DNA of 64,000 nucleotides from Fremontodendron californicum (GCA_030761205.1 JAULJL010000021.1:14861160-14925159); one strand, 5' to 3'; positions 13,639 to 26,027 are shown, counted from the first letter of the stretch. Translations and numbers: made by a program. The notes: generated by a model not told the origin, from the letters alone.

Positions 13639-13668
<30 letters not shown>
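13639..13668. repeat. TA dinucleotide microsatellite
   Basis: About 15 uninterrupted TA units near the 3' end of the solo LTR. Confidence 0.95.
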
Positions 13669-13672
<4 letters not shown>

Positions 13673-13911
13673 TTATGGTTCACTTTGTACGTCTGCTGCG
13701 GGGCATCTCAGTTACTCCCTAGTTGAAGGTGTCCTAATCGGGATGTCATGTGTTATTATTATTGTGTTGCATGTTATGCAGGTTCGGTAAACCCCCCTTA
13801 TCGGGCGAGGTTATGCCGAAATTTTGTTAGATAGATGAATGGTTAAGGCTTCGGAGGCAAGGGTACATACTTGTCTCTGGCCGGTCACACTCCCGGAGTT
13901 GGGATGTGACA

Positions 13912-13916
13912 TTTTA
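13912..13916. repeat. Target-site duplication TTTTA (right)
   Basis: Copy of 11120-11124. The interrupted Ogre-type LTR resumes here with its AT minisatellite. Confidence 0.9.
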
Positions 13917-13993
13917 TTTCATTTAGAATATATTATGTCATTTAGGATATTTCATTTCATTTAGAATATCTTATATTACTTAGGTTATTTCAT

Positions 13994-14360
13994 TTATTAT
14001 AATATAAAAATATTTACATATTATATTTATTATAATTTATTATAATTTTTTATATTTTCTGAAAATATTTTATAAATAATATTTTATATTTAAAAATATA
14101 TTATAAATATTATTTTTTATTATTTTTCACTTATAATAAATACCTAAACTTTTTTCTCTCTTCTCATTTTCTTCTCATTCACTCTGTCTCTACATCACTA
14201 TTTCTCTTTCCACATTCATCTTCTTCATCCAAGCTTCTTTAAATTTTCCGGCAACCAATTCAATTTCCAAATTTTGGCAGACGCTAGTCGTCGGCCTCCG
14301 CCGTCTACTAACCCAAAAATAGCCCAAAAATCACCCAAACATTCTTAAAATTAATTTTAA
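13994..14360. other. AT-rich then pyrimidine-rich stretch, no gene seen
   Basis: The sequence after the truncated LTR is TATTATAAT-like, then strongly CT-rich (about 14148-14240), then a short mixed region near 14280-14310. The CT-rich part looks like a plant 5' leader, but no start codon opens a useful frame after it. Confidence 0.4.
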
Positions 14361-14512
14361 AGCTTATAAATAATTTTTTATTATAAGCAAATACTAAAAT
14401 TAATAATATCATTCTTTATGTATGTATGGCCTATGGAGTATATATATTGCACAAAAATATTATTTAAAAAAAAAAAAACAAAAAAAACAAAAACAAATTG
14501 AACTTACCCAAG
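14361..14512. repeat. Second copy of the flank segment at 657-800
   Basis: AGCTTATAAATAATTT and the following 150 bp match 657-800, including TATGTATGTATGG, the GGAGTATATATA stretch and the ATTATTTAAAA tract. Similarity fades after ACTTACCCA. Confidence 0.75.
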
Positions 14513-15786
14513 TAGGAAAGGATAAAAATAACTATTGTTATTTATTTATCCATTGCATTATAAAATTACATATATATTTTTTGTTATTTGAAATCTGTAG
14601 TCTATAATAATATATATATATAAGCACGAATATGAATATTTTTTTTGAATTGACAAAAATATTTATTGTTATTTATTATATTGCTAATTTGCCATTTTAA
14701 ATATTTTTATTAATAAAATTTATCCAATTTATAAATAAGAATTCTAATTCTATTGGTAGAATTTAGTTAAATGGATTTATTTGATAATAAATAAAAAACA
14801 GTTAAAATTTACATTGAATTGTTTTATTTTTAAAGTTATAATTTTTCATTATTAACCTTAAAAAGTAAAAAAAAAAATTATATTAATCTATTTTAAATCA
14901 TAATGAAAATTTTGTTTATTTATATAATATGTAACTTCACACTCAATGTATAATTTTTTTTTACTATAAATAGTGAGAAGATTATTCGTTCTTATTTATA
15001 ATTTTATATTATAAATATTAATAAAATTTATCATTGAAAATTTTAATATCATGATAGAATTTTTTAAGAAAAAACAATTATTAAAACATTTAAGATTATT
15101 TTTTTAACAATTAAATACAATAAAATAATATTTTATTTTGGTCATAGAAAATTTATGAACTTCTATCATTTTATTATTAATTATTCTTTATTTTATTTTA
15201 TTTTGCCAATCTTATAATTTTCTTAAATTAGTGTCAATTAATGAATGATGGATTATTTTTAAAGTATTTATTATCTATCATGATCGGCTTATAACCCTAC
15301 TATAATGTTTAATCTACTTCTACTAAAAGTTTCTTTAATTTTTTGGAAAATTGAAATTGTTAAACTTAATATGGCTTAATATAGTTTTTACTTTTATCCT
15401 ACAAAAGTAGTGTTCGGTTTAGATTAAAAACTTTATACTTTAGAAATAAATTAAAATTTTCAAAATAGTAGTGTAATCATATAGGAAAATATTACAATAT
15501 GTTTTAAGATAAAGTGTTTGTCAATTTCTCTATTTATTTTGGTTTTGGTTTGGTTTGCATCAGTTATTTTGTTGGTTGATTGATTAATATTATCAATCTA
15601 GTGATTTTATTTTAAAATATATTTAGTCTTATTTGTCAATGGACCTAAGGTAATGAAACGAATATATGAAATTAAATATATATTAAAGTATAGAGGTGAA
15701 ATTACGTGATCTTATAATATCTTGGAGAATCTTTCATTTTCACATAATTTTATCAATTTATAAAAATTGTGGTCCTTATTAATTAT
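14513..15786. other. AT-rich intergenic DNA
   Basis: Very AT-rich, with stops in all frames and no recognisable repeat or domain. I see nothing else in it. Confidence 0.6.
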
Positions 15787-17290
15787 ATTTTTTATTTTAT
15801 TTTTTTGAATAAATGGACATTTTACCATCCAACAAGCATGTCAAATAGCTTGCTACAAAATATATTTTCTTATCATGTTATCTTTTACCATCCACAATCA
15901 AACTTGCTAAAAGATAGCTATACAAAAACACTATCATGTATTAGCATTACAACCAAAATGAACCCTATTCTATCTTGTCCGTACCAACCTTTATCTCCAG
16001 GTTTTGATTACGCCATTTGCTACATGAAACCAGAACTGTAAGAAGCTGTAGTAACACCAATCTGTTGATATTATTTATCTTGTGTTATCAAGAGAAACAG
16101 TTCTAGAAGAAAACACTGCACTTAAAACAAAATACGCCTAAAACATATTCTACCCTTCAAGCCAAAAGCAGACTTGATGCCCCAGATTCCCTAACAAAAC
16201 ACAAATGTGACCAAGACCAAGATGGAATAAAACCTACTAGGATTCTACCCTTCAAGCATAAAACATGCTTAGAACCAACCTTCCCCAAAACAGTTTCAAT
16301 GATGAAAGATGCCTATGATGAAACTACCTTTCTTGCGAAACATGTAAGATTCCCATTCTCCCCTAAAAATACGCTTGGTCATAAAGAAGACTGAAATAAA
16401 GCAATACCAACACATTCAATTATAACACCGATACCAAGAAATTGACTGTATTCTGTAATCCGACCATATTTTGAACCTGTTATTGTCAAAACTGCTGGAT
16501 TAATTCTGTAAACGATAATCTGACTGAAATGTTGTTGATCAAACCCTGTCTAACCAAAAAAAGAAAAAAACACAAGAATGAAGAAAATAGCAACACAAAG
16601 CATTTGCTATACATGTAGTCGAAAAAACGACCTTATGTCCCTACTGAAAACCTATGCATCTATGAGATGGCCAAGTATAAATATTAAATACCTATTGATT
16701 TTTACCCAAAATAGTAACCCATCCATCCCCAAATTGCAAATATTCAAAATGAAACCTAAAGAGTTTCCTACCCATCTTGTATAGAACATACAAGAACCCT
16801 TGTTTCCCCAAAATAGAACTTGGCCATAATCAGAAAACTACCACATGGAAAAAAAATTCACATTTATATGCAAAAAGAAACAAAAACATTAGTAAAAACC
16901 TTCTCCCTTACTGCATCATAACTCACCCTTTCGAATCGTCCCTCAGAATTGTTACTCATTAATCCAAGCCAAAAAATCCTCATTTCTTCTAACACCTTGT
17001 CGAGCTAAAGTGTCCACGAAAGAATTTGCCGACCACTGCTTATGTACCACTCTGCACTCCTTTAAGTTTCTCATAATCATGTCAATCACTATAAACAAAG
17101 AGTTAAGATGGCAAGGTCTTATGTTGCTAAAATTACACCAAGCAACTGCTGTCGCGGAAACACTTTCAATTTCCAAATTGATGGATGCCAGCTCTTTTGA
17201 TTGTACTATCTCAAAAGCTTCCTTAATAGCTCTCATTTTCGCTGCATTAGAATCCATCTCCCCCATAATCTTGGAGAACAAGGCCAATAC
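15787..17290 (-). pseudogene. LINE 3' part: RNase H domain end and 3' tail
   Basis: The minus-strand frame from 17287 to 16952 (111 codons) is the C-terminal half of the RNase H-like domain (RVT_3 type) found at the end of plant LINE ORF2. Visible landmarks are MRAIKEAFEI, a CNFSNI stretch and the terminal HKQWSANSFVDTLARQG, matching the usual H-x2-R-x-AN-xxAD-xLA pattern. The acidic positions normally seen are changed (AEL to AKM, ESDS to ESVS), so it would be inactive. The first half of the same domain lies at 51783 and beyond, and the frame joins across the insertion. Downstream of the stop (16951 to about 15807) is probable 3' UTR, and a T-rich run at 15787-15806 may be the poly(A) tail read on this strand. 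The last five bases (17286-17290) are AATAC, the left target copy of the following LTR. Confidence 0.7.
17286..17290. repeat. Target-site duplication AATAC (left)
   Basis: AATAC precedes TGTAACACCC. The partner is at 51778-51782, 34 kb away, where the LINE resumes. Confidence 0.8.
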
Positions 17291-18074
17291 TGTAACACCC
17301 TGTCCAGATAATCTACCTAGAATCCGGCAGAGTTTCCTTTCTATTTTAACTATAACCCTCCTGCAAATACACTCAGTTCATATCCCCAACAAGCAATATC
17401 TCTCAATACCATTATCACATTTATACATGCATGCTCAAAATTTTTCCATGATCAATTTATACTCAAGTCAGTACATATTGATCTATTGTCTCATAACTTC
17501 AAATATATATACAATATATCCAAAAGTAAACCTATCTCAGCAAGGTTTACTAGATAAAACATCAAGAGATCAAAACTTCTAGAAATTTAGGTATGATGCC
17601 CACCACGTCAATATACTCTTTGAAGCGAAGGGTAGAGGAAGGTAGCAATCCCAACACCTAATTGTAACCTGAAAATTTAGAAACATGAAATAGGTGAAAT
17701 ATGTGAATATCTAAGTGAGTAGAAAACTTTTAAAACGTTTGAAAACTATAATGGTAACCTTTAAAGAATAATAGACATTTTCAAAATAAATAATAGTAAA
17801 ACTATAATGATTAATTCGAAGATATAGAGAAGTTTGCAAATGTATAACAGCTTCAGAATAACAAATCAATGTATAAAATCTTTAAAGTAAATCAAATTTT
17901 ATATAATTGGGCTCCAACTCATGCATAAGATTTATCCATACATCCATGAAATAACCAGGTAATATCCATGTAGGCATAATAGTTGCTGACCCCAAAGGCC
18001 AATACCACCATAGGATGCCCCAAAGGCATATGTGTCACTATGATGTGCCCCCAAAAGGCTAATATAATGGGATA

Positions 18075-18222
18075 GGGACTCTGGAGGTGGCTCCCACCAC
18101 AAAAGCGTAGGACGCAGCTCCTATACCCTAATCTAATATCACAAAATTGGGAATCTGGAGGTGGCTCCCGCCACAAAGGCGTAGCACGCAGCTCCCGTAT
18201 TCCGATCAAGGGAATAATCTCA
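18075..18222. repeat. 74 bp direct duplication in LTR
   Basis: Copies start at 18075 and 18149. They share CTGGAGGTGGCTCCC, then CCACAAA, GGCGTAG-like and CGCAGCTCC blocks with few differences. Confidence 0.85.
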
Positions 18223-19300
18223 TACATTAAGTCAGGTGGAGCCAAAACCTTGTACGTCAAATTCTATGTATAATCATATTTCATAAATCAACCAACTTGC
18301 TCGATATAATATTTCTTGAAATAAATGTACTTTAATAACAAATCAATTCATATGATTATATATCGCATATACGTTTAATACGTAAAATAAATATCATGCT
18401 AAAAAAAATTATAATTATAATTAAAGAAATTTCAAATAACTATAGTTGTCGTCTACTCAAATCCTTGAGATGGTCTCACTGTACACCTCGATCTGAAACT
18501 TCGGGATCCACAGGTGACGTCGGATCTACGTGGCCTAGAGATTAATGATAATTAGTATCTATACATACTCTATGCATTACACAATTACGAATGCAACTTA
18601 AATCTCATAATCTTCCCCCAAGGTCAATACTAATTTCTCATACTCAAAACAACATATCCCAAATTTTTAATATCATTTCCATAATCATTTTCTTCAAAAT
18701 TCAACTCCATATTCATGTCCTTATCAAATTCCTTTCTAGTACTCCATGCCTTAGAGATTTTCATAATCCATAACCATCATTTAGTACTATATTTCTCTTA
18801 AGCAATAAATTCCTTACTATCAAGCTAAATTAGAAAATCATAACTTGAGTTAGATAAGGAATTTTGAAGTGATTCCAATTGGTTTATTTCAATCAATAAG
18901 TCTACTTTATGAAGAAAATAACTAACTTAGACAATTAGAACAAAATCTTGATCAAATTTGATAAATCCCGAAACTATGCCGAAATAGGGGTCAACACAGA
19001 ACAGCCTACTTCACTAAATTTTATCTTTTTAACCGCTTATCGGTTTTGGGTGATTCAAAAACCAAAATTCTCGTATTGAAGTCTAGTTTCTAGGAAAAAT
19101 ATAAAAAAAATACAAAATGAACTGTGCCGAACTCAGAAAATTCGAACAGCAAGCATGCTCAACTTCCCTTGTTTTGCTTTTTCTTCCCATTTTCTTGTTC
19201 ATGCTTTCAAATCCTTTTAATTCTTACCAAAGGTGAGTAAAACTCATACTTAATAGATGGATTTCATACCTTAACATGTTTATGGAGCTAAGATCTTAGC

Positions 19301-19305
19301 ATGCT
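19301..19305. repeat. Target-site duplication ATGCT (left of compound)
   Basis: ATGCT directly precedes LTR1 and is repeated at 51349-51353 after LTR3. The interrupted chromovirus-like LTR continues on the far side. Confidence 0.9.
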
Positions 19306-22223
19306 TGTAGACACCTAATTTTGTCCGGACCACTAAACATGTATGTTTTCTTCCTATATTGATGTTTCCGAGTGTAAAAAGACTTTTTTCATCCTGCAGG
19401 TGGTACTCCGAGACTTAATTTAAGAGGGCGAGCATAAAAAGTCAAACTTTAAAAAAGTCAACCCTAGAAAAGTCAAACCCGAAAAAGTCAACCCCAAAAA
19501 GTCAACTACTAAAAAAGTCAACCCACTTTCAAAATCAAGATTTTAAGTTCAATTTAAAAATGGCGAAAGAATTTTGATAATCCGAGGTCTACATTGAAAG
19601 ATATGGAGTTCGGAAGTTGGGATTTTGAGATTCAGTAGAAAGAAAACCCTAATCCGAGAAATTTAGGGAAAAGTGCTTAAACGATCAAATTGTTCAAAAT
19701 TGAAGGTTCCAAATGAAAGATAAGCACTGACTACGGGTAATGGAGAAGTCACTTGCAAGAAAAATCGAAAGCAAAGTCAATCCGGGAGAAAACCGAGAAT
19801 TAGGGTTTTTAATGGATTTCGGTGAAATCGGGAAGAATCACAGAAATGGCCCCACTTGGTAAGAACAAAGCCCCCAATGGATGAGGAATGATTAAAAAAG
19901 GATAGCCCAAGGCTCAGCCTGAAGAAAATCTGAAAATCAGACTTGTTTTGAGCAAAACCGGGTTTCGGAGGCAAAAGGGCAAAATTGGAAAATATGGGAA
20001 AAATAGCAAATGGACTCCAAAAAATTCTAAAAATTTGTCAATATCATTCTTAAATCATTTGAAAGATATTGGCGAAAGAAAATCTTGATTCGGAGTTCGT
20101 TTGCAAAATGGCCAAATCCCGGGCTTCTTATATAGTAATTCAAAAAAAAAATCCCGGAAAACTAGCAAATGAGCTCCAAATCTTCTAAAATTTTGCAAAT
20201 CTCATTTTTTAATTATTTGAAAGAGATTGGCGAAAGAAAATCTTGATTCGAAGTTCGTTTGCAAAATGGCGAAATCCCGGGCCTCCTATGCAATAATTCA
20301 AAAAGATAATTCCGAAAAAATAGCAAATGGACTCCAAAAATTCTGAAATTTTGTAAATCTCATTTTTAAATTATTTGGAAGAGATTGGCGAAAGAAAATC
20401 TTGATTCGGAGTTCATTTGCAAAATGGCCAAATCCCGGGCCTCCTATGTAGTAATTCAAGCCGATAAATCCTGAAAAAATACCAAATGAGCTCCAAAAAT
20501 TATGAAAACTTCCAGATAACACTTTTTAATTATTTTGAAGAGATTGGTGAAGAAAAATCTTGATTTGGAGCTCATTTAAAAAATAGTAAAATGTAGGGGC
20601 ATAAAAGGGCATTTTTGGAAGAAAAAATCCAAATAAATAGCAAACAGACTCGGATAATCTTGAAAACTTCCAAAACTCAATGTTTTATTATTTTGGAAGT
20701 ATTAAAAAAAGAAAAATTGAATTTGGAGTCCATTTGATATTTATTTGCATCCGGGGGGCAAAATGGTCATTTCACCCAAACAACCGAAAAGGGCTACTTT
20801 GGGCTTTCAAAAAATCAGAGTTGGGCTGGAAAGAGAAGTCCTGGCCTGCCCAAGCCCAAAGGAAGGAGGAAGCTTCTGATTTTTCAATGAAATGGCTAAA
20901 AATCAAGAGTTAGTTAGAGATTCTCTTTGATCAAGCCATGGTGATTAAGCCACATAGGCCAAGAGAGATGTCAACATTATTCTTTAACAGCTGTAAACTG
21001 AGAGAGCTGATATGCTAATCTAAAGGTGGTAATTTCATGATTTATTCACCTTGAATTATTAGCCATTTGATGGAAAATTGGTTACAAAAAATGACAACAT
21101 CTTGGAGAATATAGAGGCCATTCGGCCAGCATGTTTGGGGGAGGTCAGAATTTCATTTTTTGATCTTCATTTTGCTGAGTTCGTAGAGTTTTTACTTAGT
21201 TTTTCTCTTCTTGGTTGAGAGCAAAAAAGAAAAGTTTAGAAAAAAAAGGAAAGTTTGAAGAGATAAAGCTTGAAAGATAGCTTCTTGAGGTTGCTCTTAA
21301 GCACCAACTCTTGCACTTTCTTGATTTTCTATTCTTGTTTTTGCTATTTTGATTTCTATTTGGTGAGTTTCCATTTTAAATAAATGTTTTTTATTGTTCT
21401 TTTCAAGTTCTTCCTTCATCTCCTTCTTAAGTATATTTTTTACATTTTATTTTTACAATAAACTCACCATGGCCAAATGGCCTACATTATTTATTTTAAG
21501 TTGCTGTTTTGATTTATTTTACCATATTGTTTATGTTATTTTCTTTGATTTTGATGTTTTAAATGTTATGTTACTTCATATTTTTGAGTTATATTTTGAT
21601 TTGGTTGCTTTGTTTGTTGCCATTTATGTTTTAAATATCATGTTTTTGCATTTTTAATTTTCTATTTTCATGTTGTTTAAATTTGAGCATGTTTTAGATT
21701 TAGTATATCTAGTGTTTGTGAAAATGCTTGTGTGGTCTTTGCATGATTTGAGTTTTATATCTTAGTTGAGCATGTTTTAGATTTAGTATATTAAGTGTTT
21801 ATGAAAATGCTTGTGTGGTTTTTGAATGATTTAAGTGTTATATTTTAGTTGAGCATGTTAGTATACCAAGTGTTTGTGAAAATGCCATGCTTGTTGGAGC
21901 TTGAGGCCATTTGGCTACTCCATGTGTTTTGCATTGTGTGATTGCATTTTTGTCATGTTAGTTGGTAGGTTTTTGCATTTGCACGACATTTGATTTAGTT
22001 TTGCATGCTAGTATACCAAGTGTTTGTGAAAATACCATGCTTGTTAGTTACATTATGCTATTCGGCCATCCTAGGAATTTTTGCATTTTATGTGCATTCT
22101 TGTCATGTTAGTTGATAGGTTAGCATTCGCATGATATTTGATTGAGTTTTTGGTTTAAGCATGCTTTGTGTTTGTGAAAATGCCATGCATATTTTATTTA
22201 ATAAGTTAGGTTTATTTGCCATG

Positions 22224-22228
22224 CATGT
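22224..22228. repeat. Target-site duplication CATGT (left)
   Basis: CATGT before TGATAACTCG, repeated at 23728-23732. Removing the insert restores GCCATGCATGTTCATGC, as in LTR2. Confidence 0.92.
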
Positions 22229-23727
22229 TGATAACTCGTATAATTATATAGTTTTTAGTTATGTTTTATTATTGTTTTGTGTCAAATACGAGTTATTATT
22301 GTTTAGTCTAATTGTGTTTATGATCTTTTATATTTTTATGTAATTTGGTGTTTTTCACAAGTTTCTTTGAGTGATTTCAGATTACTAGAATTAAGGGCAA
22401 ATCCAGTTCAGTTCCAGTTCCGACACCGTTTGGCATATAAGCTATATCTCGAGTTTCACTGAAGCAATAAGGCTGCAATTTGTAGCCGTGCAAAGCTAAG
22501 AGGCATATCTATCTTTTTCATGTTTTAGACTTCTTGAAATGGAGTCGTTTTCCCTAGTGAAATCGACCATCAAGTTGGCTGATGTGCAATGACGTCTGTG
22601 CTGACCTGTTTTCGTATTTTGCCCATATCTTCTTATCCACATCAGCAAATGAGCTGATTCCAACGGCTATGGATCCGTAACTGATAGGGGTATAGTTTTC
22701 TAGAAGACAATTTTATCAGATCGAGCCTCCAACATTGACAAAATCGACCATCAAGCTGGCTGATCAGAATTGTCATATAATATGACGAAAATTGTTAGAA
22801 AAATGCACCCACCTATTATACCTACCTTTGAAATTTGTAAAACTTGTCTCTTGTCATTTAGCCCTCCAAAATGTGTATAAATAGAGGGTCTTGGATGAGT
22901 ATTGGGATACATTATACATTGGTAGGATATTAGCCATTGTAATAAAATTCTTTAAGTTTTCTTCTTCTTTCCTTTCTCTAGTTTTCTTTTTCTTTATTTA
23001 CCTATGCTTCTTACATTTCTTTTCATTTTATTCATATCTAGTATGTGTTGCTAATCATATTGTTGAGGTGATGAGGTGAAGCTCTTGGTAAATGCTAAGG
23101 TTAGTATCTTAAACATGAGCTAAAATGAATCATCATTTATAAACACTAGTATAGATAATATTTTCTTTTGGTTTAAAATCATACTTGCAAAGTAGAGATC
23201 TTGATTCATTATTGACAATGAAAATGGCACAGTAAATGCTTGGTTTCATAACCTTGATTTGTTGTAGACATATACCTTGGCATAAGGAATGCTTGGACTC
23301 TTTTTGTGAGTTTTGAGGACACCAAATGAACATAATATCATATGCTATGGACGTTGGACAATTTGGACTGAATTGCTAAACCTTCCGATTGGAATTTCCC
23401 TTATGTGTGAATTTCAATTGTGTAATAAAACAAGATTAATCTTAGCATAACACCAAGAGTGGATTCTCTAACCTCAACATCTTTACTTATTGTTTTTTAT
23501 CTTGTTAATTTCTTTTATGTTATTTTGTTTATTTTGTTTTCTAATATCTTGTTTATCTTGTTTTGTTGTTGATTCCCTAATATCTTGTTTACTTTATTTT
23601 TTCTTATATATTTATAAACTTATACTTACTAATACGCTTCCCTGTGGTTCGACCTCGGACACCCGAGAATTTATTACTTGAACATAACCTGCACTTGGGT
23701 TTACGACACTTAATTGAGTCACCATCA
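22229..23727 (+). mobile_element. Athila-type solo LTR inside LTR1
   Basis: The 1499 bp insert starts TGATAACTCG and ends CACCATCA, with CATGT on both sides. It closely matches the 5' LTR at 57998-59634, which is followed by a tRNA-Asp primer site and gag; that identifies it as an Athila-type LTR. Compared with that copy it lacks 129 bp between two AAATCCA repeats (junction 22399-22405) and about 11 bp near 22387. No internal region is attached. Confidence 0.9.
22876..22883 (+). promoter_or_regulatory. TATA box of Athila-type LTR
   Basis: TATAAATA followed by GAGGG occurs here and at the same place in the other LTR copy (58784-58791). It is the likely U3 promoter, with transcription expected 25-35 bp downstream. 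Confidence 0.65.
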
Positions 23728-23732
23728 CATGT
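23728..23732. repeat. Target-site duplication CATGT (right)
   Basis: Copy of 22224-22228. LTR1 resumes here. Confidence 0.92.
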
Positions 23733-25894
23733 TCATGCATTTTAGGTCTAGGTTGCATTAAATGCCATGCAAGTTCATTTAGGTCTAGGTCACTTTATGA
23801 ATGCCATGCATTTTTTCATGACATTTAGGTTTAAATCCATGCATTTCATGCATTATGTTGCTGTACTGTTTCATGCATTTCATGTTCATGCCAATTGAAT
23901 AATGACTTGAGCCAATTAATGGTTCAAAGTCGTGCTCTCTTGAGCACACTTGTGGTAAATTAAGTTTGTCAAATTGATTATTCTACCTTTGTGATTTTTT
24001 TACTTTGCCAATTTTTATCTAACTTTCAAAAAGTCCTAGCTACTGTTTGTAAGTCATTTTATGAGTTTCAAATATTTTTACTTTGATTTTTAAATGATTT
24101 TATCAAAGGCAAAAATGTGTTTTGGCAAAGCAGTTTTTTTTTTTCACCCAAAACTCGTACATCTCCGATGTTTTTGGGAATTCATCTTTGATCAAAAAAT
24201 TAAGACGATTTTTTCCCGTGTAGTTTTACATGTCCTGAGTCTCCAGTAATTTTTTCAGAATTTATTGAATTTTTAAAAATAGGATAAAATATCGTGGCTT
24301 AAAACTGGACAGTGGAGTCAGACTTGAATTTAAAGAAAAATCATTTTCCTGTTTTGGTTAAGTTACTTAGAGTGGGCTGATTAGGAGAGTTAGCTACTGA
24401 CTTAGGGTAGTTTCTAAAGCCTTTTTAAACTCTAAAAATGGTTTTTCAAGTCTCGGGTTAAGGGTAGTCAAGTCCGGATTTTTAAACTTAGGAAGTTAGA
24501 GCCATTTAAAAAAGATTTAGCCCAGTTTTTATTTTTAATTCAAGCTTTTCCAAATTGTTTTCAAACAATCACAAATTATTTTGGTTTTAGAATATTTAAT
24601 TTGACATATTTTCCTAAGGTAGCCGGATATCTTTTTAGATATACGGATTTTATTAATAAAAGGAAAAAATACATTTCATGCATTGCATTTTTCATATTCA
24701 TGCATTTTATATAATATGTGATTCTTGTTATAATAATTTCTATGATATTGTTATTATTTTGATTTATATTTTTTGATGTTATATGGTTTATTATATGGTT
24801 TTGAATATTCCATGATATCCTATGCTTTTATTTAGTTATTTTTTGGGTCATATTATTTAGCATATACTATGTTCATGCTTTATTATTTTCATTATTATTT
24901 TCATGCATATTATATGATAGCATTATTTCATATTCCCTCTCATTTAATTTATATGCCATATCATTCATGTTTGCCATGTCATTTAAATTATTTCATTTCA
25001 GATAGAATATGTTATGTTACTTAGGTTATTTTATTTCATTTAGAAAATATCATGTTACTTAGGTTATTTCATTTCATATAGAATATGTTATGTTACTTAG
25101 GTTATTTTATTTCATTTAGAATATATCATATGACTTAAGATATTGCATCTCAGATTGAATATAGTATGTTACCTAGGTCATTTCATTTTATTTATAATAT
25201 GTCATATAACTTAGGATATTTTGTTTCATTTAGAATATGCTAAGGCATTTACATTATATTATATCATTTAGGAAGCATTATATTATTTAGATTTTGCTAT
25301 GTCATTTTATTTATGTCATGCATATACATATTCATATCTTTTAAAATGTTTTCAAAAGGATAATGATTTTTCAATAAAAAATAAAGATATTCCCGAGTTA
25401 AAATAATTCATGAGTTCTCTACCGGGTTTGCTGGAGGGAATATCATCAATTATCATTAATAAAGGAATATCTTTCTTTCAAAAAAAAAGAGAATGATTCG
25501 GAAAGTTTTCCAACACTAATAAAAATTTCTATATTTTGCCACGTTTGTTGGGGAATATAGGAAAATTTTGAATTTATAAATTCCGGATCATTTTCAATTA
25601 AAAATGGAATAATTTCTTTAAATTAGGAATTAACTTGAAATACTAAATTTAAAACCAACTTTTTACCGAGATTTGAGATAACACACGATTAATAAGGTAC
25701 CGTTTTATACGGGCGTTGTGGGCGTGCTAATCCTTCCCCGCATGTAACCGACTCCCGAACTCGCTTCTTTGATTTCTCTGGTTTTAAAACGCAGACTTGA
25801 AATTGGTTTTTTAAAATGTTTTAATTAATTTTTAAAATATTTTATAAAACCGGTTTTAATAGGTGGCCGATCACACCTAGCGAAAAAAGATTGG

Positions 25895-25905
25895 TGGCGA
25901 CTCCA
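25895..25905 (+). promoter_or_regulatory. Primer-site-like 11-mer inside LTR1
   Basis: TGGCGACTCCA equals the first 11 bases expected for a tRNA-Arg primer-binding site, yet it lies 151 bp upstream of the real site at 26046. The motif recurs in the other family LTRs at 6191, 40527, 51202 and, inverted, 53759, with at most one change. Confidence 0.6.
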
Positions 25906-25994
25906 TGTCTTTTTTAAGGTCATTTTCAAAACCTTCATTTTTCTAGAGGAATTAAGTCGAGTTTTCCTCGGTTTTTTTAATGTCACGCTTAACA

Positions 25995-26027
25995 AATAAT
26001 ATCAGTCTTGCGATGAGACTCGTTATT
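25995..26027 (+). promoter_or_regulatory. Conserved hairpin at LTR 3' end
   Basis: AATAA and AGTCT pair with AGACT and TTATT around the loop TGCGATG, 15 bp before the LTR end. All plus-strand full copies and the minus-strand copy keep it. Confidence 0.5.

Larger units (their letters stand above)
11125..13911 (+). mobile_element. Solo LTR of a second Ty3/gypsy family (chromovirus-like)
   Basis: The insert is 2787 bp, starts TGTAAAACCCTCG, ends GGGATGTGACA and is flanked by TTTTA on both sides. No primer site, polypurine tract or coding domain lies inside, so it is read as one solo LTR. Length and termini resemble Tekay/Del-type chromovirus LTRs; that lineage call is inferred from the ends only. 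It contains a 68 bp direct duplication, a 28-30 bp tandem array and a TA run. Confidence 0.8.
6970..13993 (+). mobile_element. Ogre-like LTR, 3'-truncated and interrupted
   Basis: It starts TGTAGACAACTAATTTTGTCC, a slightly diverged family LTR start, and follows the solo LTR at 832 through the tandem repeats (about four units, 7795-8300), the GTTTGTGAAAATGCC repeats (9380-9740) and the AT minisatellite. It is split at 11125-13911 by another solo LTR and resumes at 13912. Homology stops near 13993, so the last ~0.9 kb, including the CA end, is missing and no right target duplication can be found. Copy-specific substitutions suggest it is older than the LTRs of the 19306-51348 compound. Confidence 0.85.
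17291..19305 (-). mobile_element. Chromovirus-like solo LTR, 3' part (minus strand)
   Basis: On the plus strand the segment starts TGTAACACCCTGTCC, so on the minus strand the LTR ends in GGGTGTTACA, a form common in chromovirus LTRs. It is interrupted at 19306 by the Ogre-like compound and continues at 51354-51777, where it ends TTGTTATA. The final CA appears to have become TA. AATAC flanks the joined element of about 2.4 kb. Orientation and lineage are inferred from the termini. A 74 bp duplication lies at 18075-18222, and a GCCCCAAAGGC motif recurs at 17990-18055. Confidence 0.75.

Noticed and set aside
14140..14340. Host gene 5' leader
   Set aside because: The CT-rich stretch is followed by stops in all frames and then by the duplicated AT-rich segment.
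17010..17582. 190-codon plus-strand frame
   Set aside because: It is the antisense of the LINE RNase H frame and runs into the chromovirus-like LTR. Domain residues are readable only on the minus strand.
21394..21657. 87-codon hydrophobic frame, also at 37535 and 48187
   Set aside because: Its recurrence is due to LTR copies. The sequence is T-rich and is disrupted in the older copies at 3200 and 9000.
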